59,089 bases of DNA, taken from the NCBI RefSeq assembly GCF_002920535.1, contig NZ_PQSS01000046.1:1-59089 (forward strand), given 5' to 3'. This document shows, in pieces, positions 52,087-59,089 of this stretch (its first letter is position 1; every line of letters begins with the position of its first letter). The notes below the pieces were generated by a model. The model worked only from the letters and a program-made list of their open reading frames with translations. It made no database searches and was not told the DNA's origin. The DNA is from Streptomyces sp. Ru71 (GTDB lineage Bacteria; Actinomycetota; Actinomycetes; Streptomycetales; Streptomycetaceae). The translations under genes were made by a program, and so were the position numbers.

Positions 52087-53453
52087 CGTCCCTCGTACTC
52101 CTTCGCGATGCGCTCGGCGAGCTGCTGGGACTTCTTCAGGGCCGTCTCGACGGACTGGCGTCCGGCGATGGCCGCGCTGATCTCCTGGGAGACCTTGGTG
52201 CCGAGGTCGGTGAACTCGGGGATGCCGACGAACTGGATGCCGGGCGCGGGCCGCGGCTGTACGCCGGGGTCGTGCGGGCGGGCGGTGGCGATGGCCTGGC
52301 GGGTCATCTCCTGGAAGGCGGCCGCCTCCTTGACGTAGGCGGGGTTGGTGTAGGTCGAGGCACGCTTGCCGGCCGGGACGTTCGACCAGCCGGACTCGTT
52401 GCCGACCAGTTGCTCGTAGCCCTTGCCGGAGGCCCAGGAGACGAACTTCCACGCCTTGTCGGGGTTGCGGGAGGCCTTCTGGATGCCCCAGGCCCAGGTG
52501 TAGAGCCAGCCCGCGGACTTCGTGCGCTCCACGGGGGCGGGGGCGTAGCCGACCTTGCCCTTCACGGGGGAGCCGGCGGCTTCCAGGGAGCCGGCGGCGG
52601 AGGTGGCGTCGTACCACATGGCGACCTTGCCCTGGGTCATGTTGTTCAGGCACTCGGCGAAGCCGGACTGGGCGGCGCCGGACTCGCCGTGGGCGCGGAC
52701 GAGGTCGACATAGAACTTCGTCGCCTTCTCGAAGGCGGGCGAGTCGAGCCGGGCCGTCCAGTCCTTGTCGAACCAGGTGCCGCCGAAGGTGTTCACGACC
52801 GTGGTCAGCGGCGCCGTCAGCTCGCCCCAGCCGGGCAGCCCGCGCAGGCAGATGCCCTTCATGCCGGGTTCGGCGCCGTCCGCCCGCGCCGCGAGGTCGG
52901 CGACCTGCTGCCAGGTGGGGTGGGCGGGCATGGTCAGGCCCTTGGCCGCGAACACGTCCTTGCGGTACATGAGGAAGGACGACTCGCCGTAGAAGGGCTG
53001 GCCGTACGCCTTGCCGTCGTCGCCGGTGAGGGACTCGGCGATGGGCCGCAGCACGTCCTTCTCGTCGTACGCCGGGTCCTTCGCGACGTAGGAGTCCATC
53101 TCGTGCAGCCAGCCGTTGCGGGCGTAGATCGGTATCTCGTAGTTGGACAGGGTCGCCACGTCGTACTGGCCGGCCTGGTTGGCGAAGTCCTGGCTGATCT
53201 TGTCGCGGACGTCGTTCTCGGGCAGGACGGTGAAGTTGACCTTGATGCCGGTCTCCCGGGTGAAGTGGGCGGCCGTCAGCTTCTGCAGCTCCACCATCTG
53301 CGGGTTGTTGACCATCAGCACATTGAGGGAATCGCCGCCGGAACCGGACCCGCCCGCACCGGCCCAGCAGCCGGACAGCAGTGGGGCGAGCAGCATCCCT
53401 GCGGCGGCCATGGCGAGCGCGGCTCGCGGCCTCCGTCGGCTCGGGGTGCGCAT
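52083..53453 (-). CDS. sugar-type ABC transporter solute-binding lipoprotein
   Basis: 456 residues. The start is ATG at 53453 with AGGAGC seven bases upstream; a longer frame to 53480 is rejected. The signal peptide has an Arg-rich N-terminus and the lipobox LLSGC. The mature protein shows SLNVLMVNNPQMVELQKLTAAHFTRETGIKVNFTVLPEND, a family-1 N-terminus, then NQAGQYDVATLSNYEIPIYARNGWLHEMD and FYGESSFLMYRKDVFAAKGL. Polyol- and glucoside-type binders look alike. Given the downstream enzymes, a hexuronate, a uronate-containing oligomer or a polyol is likely. Confidence 0.92.
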   Translation of the reverse strand: MRTPSRRRPRAALAMAAAGMLLAPLLSGCWAGAGGSGSGGDSLNVLMVNNPQMVELQKLTAAHFTRETGIKVNFTVLPENDVRDKISQDFANQAGQYDVATLSNYEIPIYARNGWLHEMDSYVAKDPAYDEKDVLRPIAESLTGDDGKAYGQPFYGESSFLMYRKDVFAAKGLTMPAHPTWQQVADLAARADGAEPGMKGICLRGLPGWGELTAPLTTVVNTFGGTWFDKDWTARLDSPAFEKATKFYVDLVRAHGESGAAQSGFAECLNNMTQGKVAMWYDATSAAGSLEAAGSPVKGKVGYAPAPVERTKSAGWLYTWAWGIQKASRNPDKAWKFVSWASGKGYEQLVGNESGWSNVPAGKRASTYTNPAYVKEAAAFQEMTRQAIATARPHDPGVQPRPAPGIQFVGIPEFTDLGTKVSQEISAAIAGRQSVETALKKSQQLAERIAKEYEGR

Positions 53454-53529
53454 GGATCGCTCCTGGAGGTATGGGGACATAAGGGGCGCCGCGGGGAAGG
53501 CGGCGTCCCGACAGGGGAGTTGACGCGGT

Positions 53530-54300
53530 TCAGACCCGGATGACCTGCGGGCCCAGCAGGGAGTAGCGGTGCGCCTCGGCCGCCGGGAGCTGGGTGCTCG
53601 TCACGATCGCCTCCACCACGCCGACCTCGGCGAACCGGCAGAAGCTGACCGCGCCGAACTTGGTGTGCACACCCGCGAAGACGGTACGGCGAGCGGCCCG
53701 GATGGCCTGCGCCTTGACCTCGCCGACCGCCGGGTCGGGCGTGGTCAGGCCGTGCTCGCGGGAGATGCCGTTGGCGCCGATGAAGGCGAGGTCGAGCACG
53801 AACCCGGCGAGCATCTTCGTCGTCCAGTGGTCGACGGTGGCCAGCGTGCCGGAGCGGACCCGGCCGCCGAGCAGCAGCACCGAGGTGTGCGGGGCCTCGG
53901 CGAGCGCGCCCGCGACCGGCAGGGACGCGGTGACCACGGTCAGCGGCCGGTCCCGGGGCAGCGCCTCGGCGATGAGCTGCGGGGTGAAGCCCTCGTCGAC
54001 GAAGACCGTCTCGGCGTCCCCGAGCAGCCCGGCCGCGGCGGCCGCGATCCGGCGCTTCTCCGGGACGTGGCTGGTGGCGCGGAAGGCGAGCGTCGTCTCG
54101 AAGCCGGCGCTCTCCACCGGGTAGGCCCCGCCGTGGGTGCGGCGGACCAGCCCGTGGTCCTCCAGGGCGCGCAGATCCCGTCGTACGGTCTCCTTCGCCA
54201 CGCCCAGCTCGGCGGCGAGCGCGGTGACGTCCACCGAGCCGGTGGCGCGCGCGACCCGGACGATCTCGCGCTGGCGTTCTTCCGCACTGTTCGTGGCCAT
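53530..54300 (-). CDS. DeoR family transcriptional regulator
   Basis: 256 residues. The start is ATG at 54300, behind GGGAGGTG. The N-terminal DeoR helix-turn-helix lies at about 8-62 (RQREIVRVARATGSVDVTALAAELGVAKETVRRDLRALEDHGLVRRTHGGA). The sugar-phosphate-binding domain, about 75-235, has the LLGGRVRSGTLATV and FIGANGIS segments typical of the family. It is the likely regulator of the surrounding sugar-acid genes, sensing a pathway phosphate or sugar acid. Confidence 0.92.
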   Translation of the reverse strand: MATNSAEERQREIVRVARATGSVDVTALAAELGVAKETVRRDLRALEDHGLVRRTHGGAYPVESAGFETTLAFRATSHVPEKRRIAAAAAGLLGDAETVFVDEGFTPQLIAEALPRDRPLTVVTASLPVAGALAEAPHTSVLLLGGRVRSGTLATVDHWTTKMLAGFVLDLAFIGANGISREHGLTTPDPAVGEVKAQAIRAARRTVFAGVHTKFGAVSFCRFAEVGVVEAIVTSTQLPAAEAHRYSLLGPQVIRV

Positions 54301-54473
54301 GGCCGGCACACCTCCCTCACCACGGTGCCCGTTCGGGCCCTCGGAGGAAGTTCTACAGCGGGCGCGGGGCGCCGACCAGGTCTGTCGCGGGCCCGATGCT
54401 GCCCGGGTGTGCCCGTATCCGCCGTGCGGTGCCCGCCGCGGACCTGCGCCGCTGTACGGCGGGGGCGTGGGAT

Positions 54474-54536
54474 CGGGCACGGCCGGTGCCCGAAAGAGGG
54501 GGCGGGCGGGCCCGTTCGGTGCCCGCCCGCCCCCTC
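54474..54536. terminator. two stem-loops downstream of the uronate dehydrogenase gene
   Basis: GAGGGGGCGGGCGGGC (54496-54511) pairs perfectly with GCCCGCCCGCCCCCTC (54521-54536), a 16-bp stem. CGGGCAC-GGCCG-GTGCCCG (54474-54492) is a second stem. Together they fill most of the 257-bp gap between the DeoR gene start and the end of the uronate dehydrogenase gene. The DeoR promoter must lie in the remainder. Confidence 0.75.
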
Positions 54537-54557
54537 GGGCGACGACTTCCGGCCGGA

Positions 54558-55367
54558 TCAGTACGGCCAGATCGGCGGGTCGGTGACGAAGTGGCCGCCG
54601 AGGTAGGCGTGCGCCTCGTTGCCCGGCTCCAGCTCGCCCTGCTCGGCGATCAGCTTCTCGGCGTACGGCTCGGAGTCGTCCTGCGGCTCGTAGCCGAGCG
54701 CCCGCGCGGAGGCCAGGTCCCACCACAGCCGGGTGTTGGCGGAGGAGCCGTAGACCACGGTGTGGCCGACGTCCTCGGCGGTCAACGCGGCGTGGAAGAG
54801 GCGGGCGCCGTCGGCCGGGCTCATCCACACCGAGAGCATGCGCACGCTGGTCGGCTCGGGGAAGCAGGATCCGATGCGCACCGAGACGGTCTCCAGGCCG
54901 TGCCTGTCCCAGTACAGCTGCGCGAGGTCCTCGCCGAAGCACTTGGACAGGCCGTAGAAGGTGTCCGGGCGGCGCGGGGTGTCGACGGGGATCAGCGGGT
55001 CGTCGCCCTGCGGCCGGGGCGTGTAGCCGACGGCGTGGTTGGAGGAGGCGAAGACGATGCGTCCCACGCCCTCCTGTCGGGCGGCCTCGTACAGGTTGTA
55101 GGTGCCCTCGATGTTCGCGGTGAGGATCTTGGCGAAGGGGGCTTCCAGGGAGATGCCCGCCAGGTGGATGATCGCGTCGACGCCCCGGACGGCCTCCCGC
55201 AGCGCGTCGGCGTCGGCGAGGTCGGCGGTGATCGCGTCCGGTTCGCCCTCGATGGGGCGGACGTCGAGCAGCCGCAGCTCGTAGCCGTACCCGGGGAGCA
55301 GGTCCCGCATCAGGGTGCCGAGCCCGCCGGCGGCGCCGGTCAGCAGAACGGTGCGGGGAGCGGGCAT
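54558..55367 (-). CDS. udh: NAD-dependent uronate dehydrogenase (hexuronate oxidation)
   Basis: 269-residue short-chain dehydrogenase/epimerase. Glycine motif TGAAGGLG at the N-terminus; active-site YGLSK (Tyr-x3-Lys) near residue 145. The segment YGLSKCFGEDLAQLYWDRHGLETVSVRIGSCFPEP, here quoted in parts, is characteristic of uronate dehydrogenases that oxidise D-galacturonate and D-glucuronate to the aldarolactones. The start is ATG at 55367 with AAGGAG eight bases upstream. The dehydratase gene on the other strand, which uses the same pathway's product, supports the assignment. Confidence 0.88.
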   Translation of the reverse strand: MPAPRTVLLTGAAGGLGTLMRDLLPGYGYELRLLDVRPIEGEPDAITADLADADALREAVRGVDAIIHLAGISLEAPFAKILTANIEGTYNLYEAARQEGVGRIVFASSNHAVGYTPRPQGDDPLIPVDTPRRPDTFYGLSKCFGEDLAQLYWDRHGLETVSVRIGSCFPEPTSVRMLSVWMSPADGARLFHAALTAEDVGHTVVYGSSANTRLWWDLASARALGYEPQDDSEPYAEKLIAEQGELEPGNEAHAYLGGHFVTDPPIWPY

Positions 55368-55395
55368 CCTCGGTCTCCTTGCGTCACGAGCCGCG

Positions 55396-55422
55396 TGCAT
55401 GGATGGCATTCACATGCATGGA
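55396..55422. promoter_or_regulatory. direct repeat TGCATGGA in the udh / kdgD divergent region
   Basis: TGCATGGA at 55396-55403 and 55415-55422 lie 19 bp apart. The first flanks an inverted TGCATG/CATGCA pair. DeoR and GntR regulators often bind such repeats. It is the best candidate operator for the hexuronate locus. Confidence 0.5.
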
Positions 55423-55522
55423 CACGCTAAAGATCGGCGCGGCGTGCCGTCAAGGGGCGCGCGGAGCCGTGGAATCCGCATGTTCTCGGAGTTCGACGCC
55501 TCGCTGCACACGCGGCACGTGC

Positions 55523-55552
55523 TTGACCGGCGCCGATGGCGCTCCCTAGGGT
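55523..55552 (+). promoter_or_regulatory. promoter of the kdgD operon
   Basis: TTGACC (55523-55528) and TAGGGT (55547-55552), 18 bp apart, are a good -35/-10 pair about 60 bp before the start at 55611. Confidence 0.6.
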
Positions 55553-55610
55553 GAGGGTGTTCATGAATATGGACGACAATCAGAAACATGAGTGCCTCCA
55601 GGGAGTGCCC

Positions 55611-56552
55611 GTGACGTCAGCCCCCCTCGCCGCTCGACTCGGCATCCCCGGCGGGCCGCTGTTCTTCCCCGTCACCGCCTACGGCCCCGACGGCTCCGTC
55701 GACCTCGTCACCTACCGCACCCATGTGCGCCAGGGCGTCGAGGACGGGGCCGCCGCCGTGTTCGCCTGCTGCGGCACCGGGGAGTTCCACGCGCTCACCC
55801 CGGAGGAGTTCGCCACGTGCGTGCGCACGGCCGTCGAGGCCGCCGACGGACGCGTACCCGTCGTCGCCGGCACCGGATACGGCACCGCCCTCGCCGTCAC
55901 CTACGCCCGGCTCGCCGAGGACGCCGGGGCCGACGGGCTGCTCGCCATGCCGCCCTACCTCGTCGTCGCCGGGCAGGAGGGGCTGCTGCGGCACTACCGG
56001 GAGATCGCCGCCGCGACCACGCTGCCGGTGATCGTCTACCAGCGCGACAACGCCGTCCTCACCCCGCAGACCGTCGTCGAGCTCGCCCGCACGGACGGGA
56101 TCATCGGCCTCAAGGACGGCCTCGGCGACCTCGACCTGATGCAGCGCACGGTCAGCGCGGTGCGCACCGAGGTCCCCGGCGGCTTCCTCTACTTCAACGG
56201 CCTGCCCACGGCCGAGCTGACCCAGCCCGCCTACCGTGCCGTCGGCGTCCCGCTGTACTCCTCCGCCGTCTTCTGCTTCGCCCCCGACATCGCCCTCGCC
56301 TTCTACCGGGCGCTCCAGGACGGCGACCAGGAGACGGCCGGCCGGCTCCTGGACGGCTTCTACCGTCCCTTCGTCGAGCTGCGCTCCCGGGGGCGCGGGT
56401 ACGCCGTCTCCCTGGTCAAGGCGGGCGTGCGGCTGCGCGGCCTGGACGTGGGGGAGGTGCGGCCGCCGCTGCACGAACCGGCCGAGGATCATGTCAAGCA
56501 GCTCGCGCGGCTCATCGAGCGCGGCCAGGCCCTGCTGGAGGAGGACAAGTGA
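55611..56552 (+). CDS. kdgD: 5-dehydro-4-deoxyglucarate dehydratase (DapA/NAL superfamily)
   Basis: 313-residue class I lyase. It dehydrates and decarboxylates 5-dehydro-4-deoxy-D-glucarate to 2-oxoglutarate semialdehyde. The Schiff-base lysine is in IIGLKDGLGDL, and the catalytic Tyr in VIVYQRDNAVL. The GTGEFHAL loop replaces the TTGES of DapA, as in this subfamily. Start GTG at 55611, with GGGAG seven bases upstream. ATG 55563 is a longer in-frame choice. The gene is divergent from udh and overlaps the next gene by GTGA. Confidence 0.9.
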   Translation: MTSAPLAARLGIPGGPLFFPVTAYGPDGSVDLVTYRTHVRQGVEDGAAAVFACCGTGEFHALTPEEFATCVRTAVEAADGRVPVVAGTGYGTALAVTYARLAEDAGADGLLAMPPYLVVAGQEGLLRHYREIAAATTLPVIVYQRDNAVLTPQTVVELARTDGIIGLKDGLGDLDLMQRTVSAVRTEVPGGFLYFNGLPTAELTQPAYRAVGVPLYSSAVFCFAPDIALAFYRALQDGDQETAGRLLDGFYRPFVELRSRGRGYAVSLVKAGVRLRGLDVGEVRPPLHEPAEDHVKQLARLIERGQALLEEDK

Positions 56553-57712
56553 AGGCGTCGGCGTTCGTCTACCCCTGGGACGTGGCCGGGGACCCGGGGG
56601 CGGCCACCCGGATCGCCGCCCTCGGGGCCGAGCAGGTGACGCTGGCCGCCGCCTACCACTCCACGCGCGCGCTGACGCCCCGCCACCCCCGCCACCGCGT
56701 GGTCACCGCCGAGTACGCCGCCGTGCTGTACCCGCCGGGCGAGCTGTGGCAGGACCGCGCCCTGCGCCCCCACCCGGCCGGGGACTGGGCGCCCGGCGAC
56801 GCTTACGGCGAGGCCGCCGCGATGCTCGCGGACGCGGGACTTGAGGTGCACAGCTGGGTGGTCCTCGCCCACAACTCCCGACTCGGTGCCGAGCATCCGG
56901 ACACCTCCGTCGTCAACGCCTACGGCGACCGCTACCCGTGGGCGCCGTGCATCGCGCAGCCCGCCACGCGCGCGTACCTCGTCGCCCTCGCCGCCGAGGC
57001 CGCCGTACGGCCCGGCGCGCGCGGCACCGAGCTGGAGTCCCTCGGCTGGTACGGGTTCGCCCATCTGCACGCGCACGACAAGACGGCCGGCGTCGGGCTG
57101 GGCGAGGCCGGGCAGTACCTGATGTCGCTGTGCTTCTGCCCGGCCTGCCGGGAGGGCTACGGCCGGTACGGCCTGGACGCCGCCGAGCTGGCCGCCGCCG
57201 TGCGCACCGCGCTGGAGCCGGTGTGGCGCGAGGAGCCGTACGAGGCCGGGTGGGCCGGTGTCGAGAAGCTGCTCGGCGAGTCCACGGCCACCGCCACGCG
57301 CGCGTACCGCGACGAGACGGCCCGCACGCTCCAGGAGGAGGCCGTCGCAGCCGTCCGGGCCGCCGCGCCCGAGGGCTTCCAGGTGCTGCTGCACGCCGAC
57401 CCGGTGTCGTACCACTGCGGCGCCAATGCCGGCGTCGACCCGGCGCACATCCTGAGCGTGGCGGACGGCGTGGTCGTGCCCTGCACGGGAAGCCCGGACC
57501 TGCTGGTGCCGTTCGCCGGACAGGGCCGCGCGGGGACGGTGCTCGCCGCCAACTTCACCGTGGTCAGCGGCATGGGCGGCAGCCCGGGCACCCTCACCGC
57601 GGACGCGGCACGCGCGCGTGAGCTGGGCGCGAACGAGCTGCGGCTCTATCACGCGGGGCTCGCGTCGGACGGCGACCTGGCGGCCGTGCGGGAGGCGCTG
57701 GGCGGGGGGTGA
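56549..57712 (+). CDS. unrecognised 387-residue protein, coupled to kdgD
   Basis: GTG start at 56549 overlaps the kdgD stop. The whole length looks like an alpha/beta barrel: KASAFVYPWDVAGDPGAATRIAALGAEQVTLAAAYHSTRA at the N-terminus, HSWVVLAHNSRLG, LYHAGLAS near the end. Cysteines occur in SLCFCPACREGYG (a short CxxC motif), and His in AHLHAHD. No signal peptide. It has the look of a sugar-active enzyme (a glycoside hydrolase-like or isomerase barrel), but I cannot name a family. The pathway in this locus lacks an aldarolactonase and a semialdehyde dehydrogenase, so those are roles to test, though the fold does not suggest the latter. Confidence 0.7.
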   Translation: MKASAFVYPWDVAGDPGAATRIAALGAEQVTLAAAYHSTRALTPRHPRHRVVTAEYAAVLYPPGELWQDRALRPHPAGDWAPGDAYGEAAAMLADAGLEVHSWVVLAHNSRLGAEHPDTSVVNAYGDRYPWAPCIAQPATRAYLVALAAEAAVRPGARGTELESLGWYGFAHLHAHDKTAGVGLGEAGQYLMSLCFCPACREGYGRYGLDAAELAAAVRTALEPVWREEPYEAGWAGVEKLLGESTATATRAYRDETARTLQEEAVAAVRAAAPEGFQVLLHADPVSYHCGANAGVDPAHILSVADGVVVPCTGSPDLLVPFAGQGRAGTVLAANFTVVSGMGGSPGTLTADAARARELGANELRLYHAGLASDGDLAAVREALGGG

Positions 57713-57790
57713 GCGGGGCTGGCCGGGTGTGAGGGAGGGCTTAGGGCGGGTTTCGCGTCCGAGGTGGTGTCTCAAGGCGGGGGGGGTGTC

Positions 57791-59005
57791 CTACCGCGGG
57801 CTCGCCTCCGAGGGTGAGCCGGGGGTCGCGTGTGGCGCCCCCCTCAGCAGCCGCCGCACGGGTCCCGCCAGCTGGGCCACGCCGAGCGCCGGCAGCACCA
57901 GCCGGTGGTCGGCCAGTTCCACCAGCGCCGCGCCGAGGGCCAGCCCGGCCACGTTCGGCGTGAAGAGCAGCGTGTTCGCCGTGGCCACCGCTCGCCCCAG
58001 CAGCGGGCCCGGCACCTGCCGCTGCACCGCCGTGAGCGCGGCGATCAGCGCACAGGGCAGGCCCGCCCCGATCGCCGCGCTGCACACCAGCGCCACGGCC
58101 TGGTCGGGCACGGCCCGCAGCGCCACCGCGACCGCCGTGAGCGCGATGCCGTACCCGGCGAAGCGCCGCTCGCCCAGCCGCCGCAGCGCGGCCCCCGAGA
58201 GCAGCCCCGCCACCACCGAGCCCGCACCCTGCACGGCGGCGAGCACACCGGCGTACGAGGCGGGCCGCCCGAGGGCGTCCACCACGGCGTACACCTGGGC
58301 GCCGTTGAGGCCGGCGAAGAACATCGTCGTGCCGCCCGCGACGACCAGCGGGCGCAGGCCCGGGTGCGCCCACAGCGCACGGGCCCCTTCGGCGGTGCCC
58401 ACGTCGCGCCGCTCTGGCCGGGCCTCGGTCACCCGCAGGCGGGCGTACACCAGCGCGGCCAGGACGAAGGTGCCCGCGTCCAGCAGCGCCACGGCCGGTC
58501 CGCCGTACACGGTGTAGAGGCCGGCGCCCGCGAGGGGGGCCAGCAGTTTCATGCCCTCGGTGGCCGTCATCCGCAGCCCGTTGAAGTCGCCGAGCAGCGC
58601 CGGGTCGACGGCGGCGGCGACCAGCGCCGACTCGGCCGCGTCGTGGACGACCCCGGTGGCGCCGTAGACCAGCAGCACCGCGAGGACCAGCCAGACGTCG
58701 GCGGCGGAGCCGACCCACAGCAGGGCGGGCAGCAGGGCGGCGAGCAGCAGGTTGCCGCCGATGAGCAGCGGCTTGCGGCGGACGCGGTCGGCGAGGGTGC
58801 CCAGCGCGGGGCCGGCGAGCGTCGGCGCCCACATGGCCAGCAGGCACAGCGCGGCGAGGCCGTCCGAGCCGGTGAGGTCCTTCACCCACACGCCGGACGC
58901 CAGCCACAGCGCCGACGTGCCGAAACCGGAGACCACCACACCGGTGAGGTACAGGCGGGCGTTGCCGTCGCGCAGCACACGCGAGACCGTCCAGGAAGTC
59001 GTCAT
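57791..59005 (-). CDS. MFS transporter
   Basis: 404 residues, about 12 helices. The N-terminus shows NARLYLTGVVVSGFGTSALWLASGVWV, and the loop LADRVRRKPLL between helices two and three is the MFS motif A. The start is ATG at 59005. It converges with the hexuronate operon. The C-terminal ~30 residues are cytoplasmic and Arg/Pro-rich. Its substrate is unknown, and it may be unrelated to the neighbouring locus. Confidence 0.9.
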   Translation of the reverse strand: MTTSWTVSRVLRDGNARLYLTGVVVSGFGTSALWLASGVWVKDLTGSDGLAALCLLAMWAPTLAGPALGTLADRVRRKPLLIGGNLLLAALLPALLWVGSAADVWLVLAVLLVYGATGVVHDAAESALVAAAVDPALLGDFNGLRMTATEGMKLLAPLAGAGLYTVYGGPAVALLDAGTFVLAALVYARLRVTEARPERRDVGTAEGARALWAHPGLRPLVVAGGTTMFFAGLNGAQVYAVVDALGRPASYAGVLAAVQGAGSVVAGLLSGAALRRLGERRFAGYGIALTAVAVALRAVPDQAVALVCSAAIGAGLPCALIAALTAVQRQVPGPLLGRAVATANTLLFTPNVAGLALGAALVELADHRLVLPALGVAQLAGPVRRLLRGAPHATPGSPSEASPR

Positions 59006-59089
59006 GCCCGGTCATCGTGCGGCTAAGGCCCCGGGGCCGGGATCGGGAAGGTGCCGTAGAACAGCCGGCCCGGCGGCGATGAGTTCCGG

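Noticed and set aside
53454..53480. A longer start (53480) for the binding lipoprotein at 52083.
   Set aside because: The signal peptide should begin at the Arg-rich MRTPSRRRP segment, and AGGAGC precedes ATG 53453.

Overview
This is a high-GC actinobacterial chromosome segment that looks like a Streptomyces. The signs are: nearly every third codon base is G or C; start and stop codons overlap as ATGA or GTGA through the operons; some transcripts look leaderless; only one TTA codon was found by eye; there are Streptomyces-type secreted proteins (a streptogrisin-like protease and a Tat-exported PhoX-like protein); and the intergenic stem-loop families are typical of the genus. No rRNA, tRNA, CRISPR array, transposase or phage gene was seen. 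Coordinates and start choices were worked out by hand from reading frames, ribosome binding sites and overlaps.

Layout. 1-1290 is the 3' part of pgi. 1391-5065 (minus) is a PadR / ABC ATPase / FtsX-type permease operon. 5188-11782 (plus) is an alpha-glucoside-type sugar module: two solute-binding proteins, a GH13 alpha-glucosidase and two permeases, with three copies of one palindromic operator. 11914-12570 is a lipoprotein of unknown role. 12651-19352 (minus) is the oxidative and non-oxidative pentose phosphate operon tkt-tal-zwf-opcA-pgl. 19787-25371 holds heme O / heme A synthesis genes (ctaB plus, ctaA minus), a small conserved protein, an amidohydrolase with an in-frame TTA codon, and an ABC-2 exporter. 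25590-32166 (plus) is the whole suf iron-sulfur operon sufR-B-D-Rieske-C-S-U-T, with a SufR-type palindrome on the start codon. 32259-34870 has an SMR pump and an HxlR-peroxiredoxin fusion regulator divergent from an MFS pump. 35011-36969 has dapD and a dapA paralogue. 37156-39074 is a run of unrecognised or poorly known genes: a 45-aa acidic peptide with a Cys-rich partner, a holin-like membrane protein, and a protein with 11-residue repeats. 39332-49263 holds a monooxygenase-like protein, a secreted nuclease, an acidic unknown protein, a repeat-filled spacer of about 680 bp, a secreted serine protease, a PhoX-like protein behind a PHO box, an NTF2-like/TetR pair and a double TerD protein. 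49338-57712 is a sugar-acid (hexuronate) catabolic locus. 57791-59005 is an MFS transporter.

How the parts work together. Pgi, Zwf/OpcA, Pgl, Tal and Tkt form the glucose-6-phosphate / pentose phosphate hub, close to a transporter and glucosidase that would feed it. The ctaA/ctaB and suf genes supply heme A and Fe-S clusters for respiration. In the right-hand locus, uronate dehydrogenase, 5-dehydro-4-deoxyglucarate dehydratase, a zinc dehydrogenase, an ABC importer and a DeoR regulator fit oxidative breakdown of galacturonate or glucuronate to 2-oxoglutarate semialdehyde.

The points most worth a second look are: a sugar permease with a Cna-B-like domain inserted in a loop; an HxlR-peroxiredoxin fusion; the coupled 45-aa peptide / Cys-rich protein pair; two tiny ORFs that exactly bridge ABC genes; a repeat protein with 11-mer periodicity; an unrecognised 387-aa protein coupled to the hexuronate dehydratase; and several clear operators.
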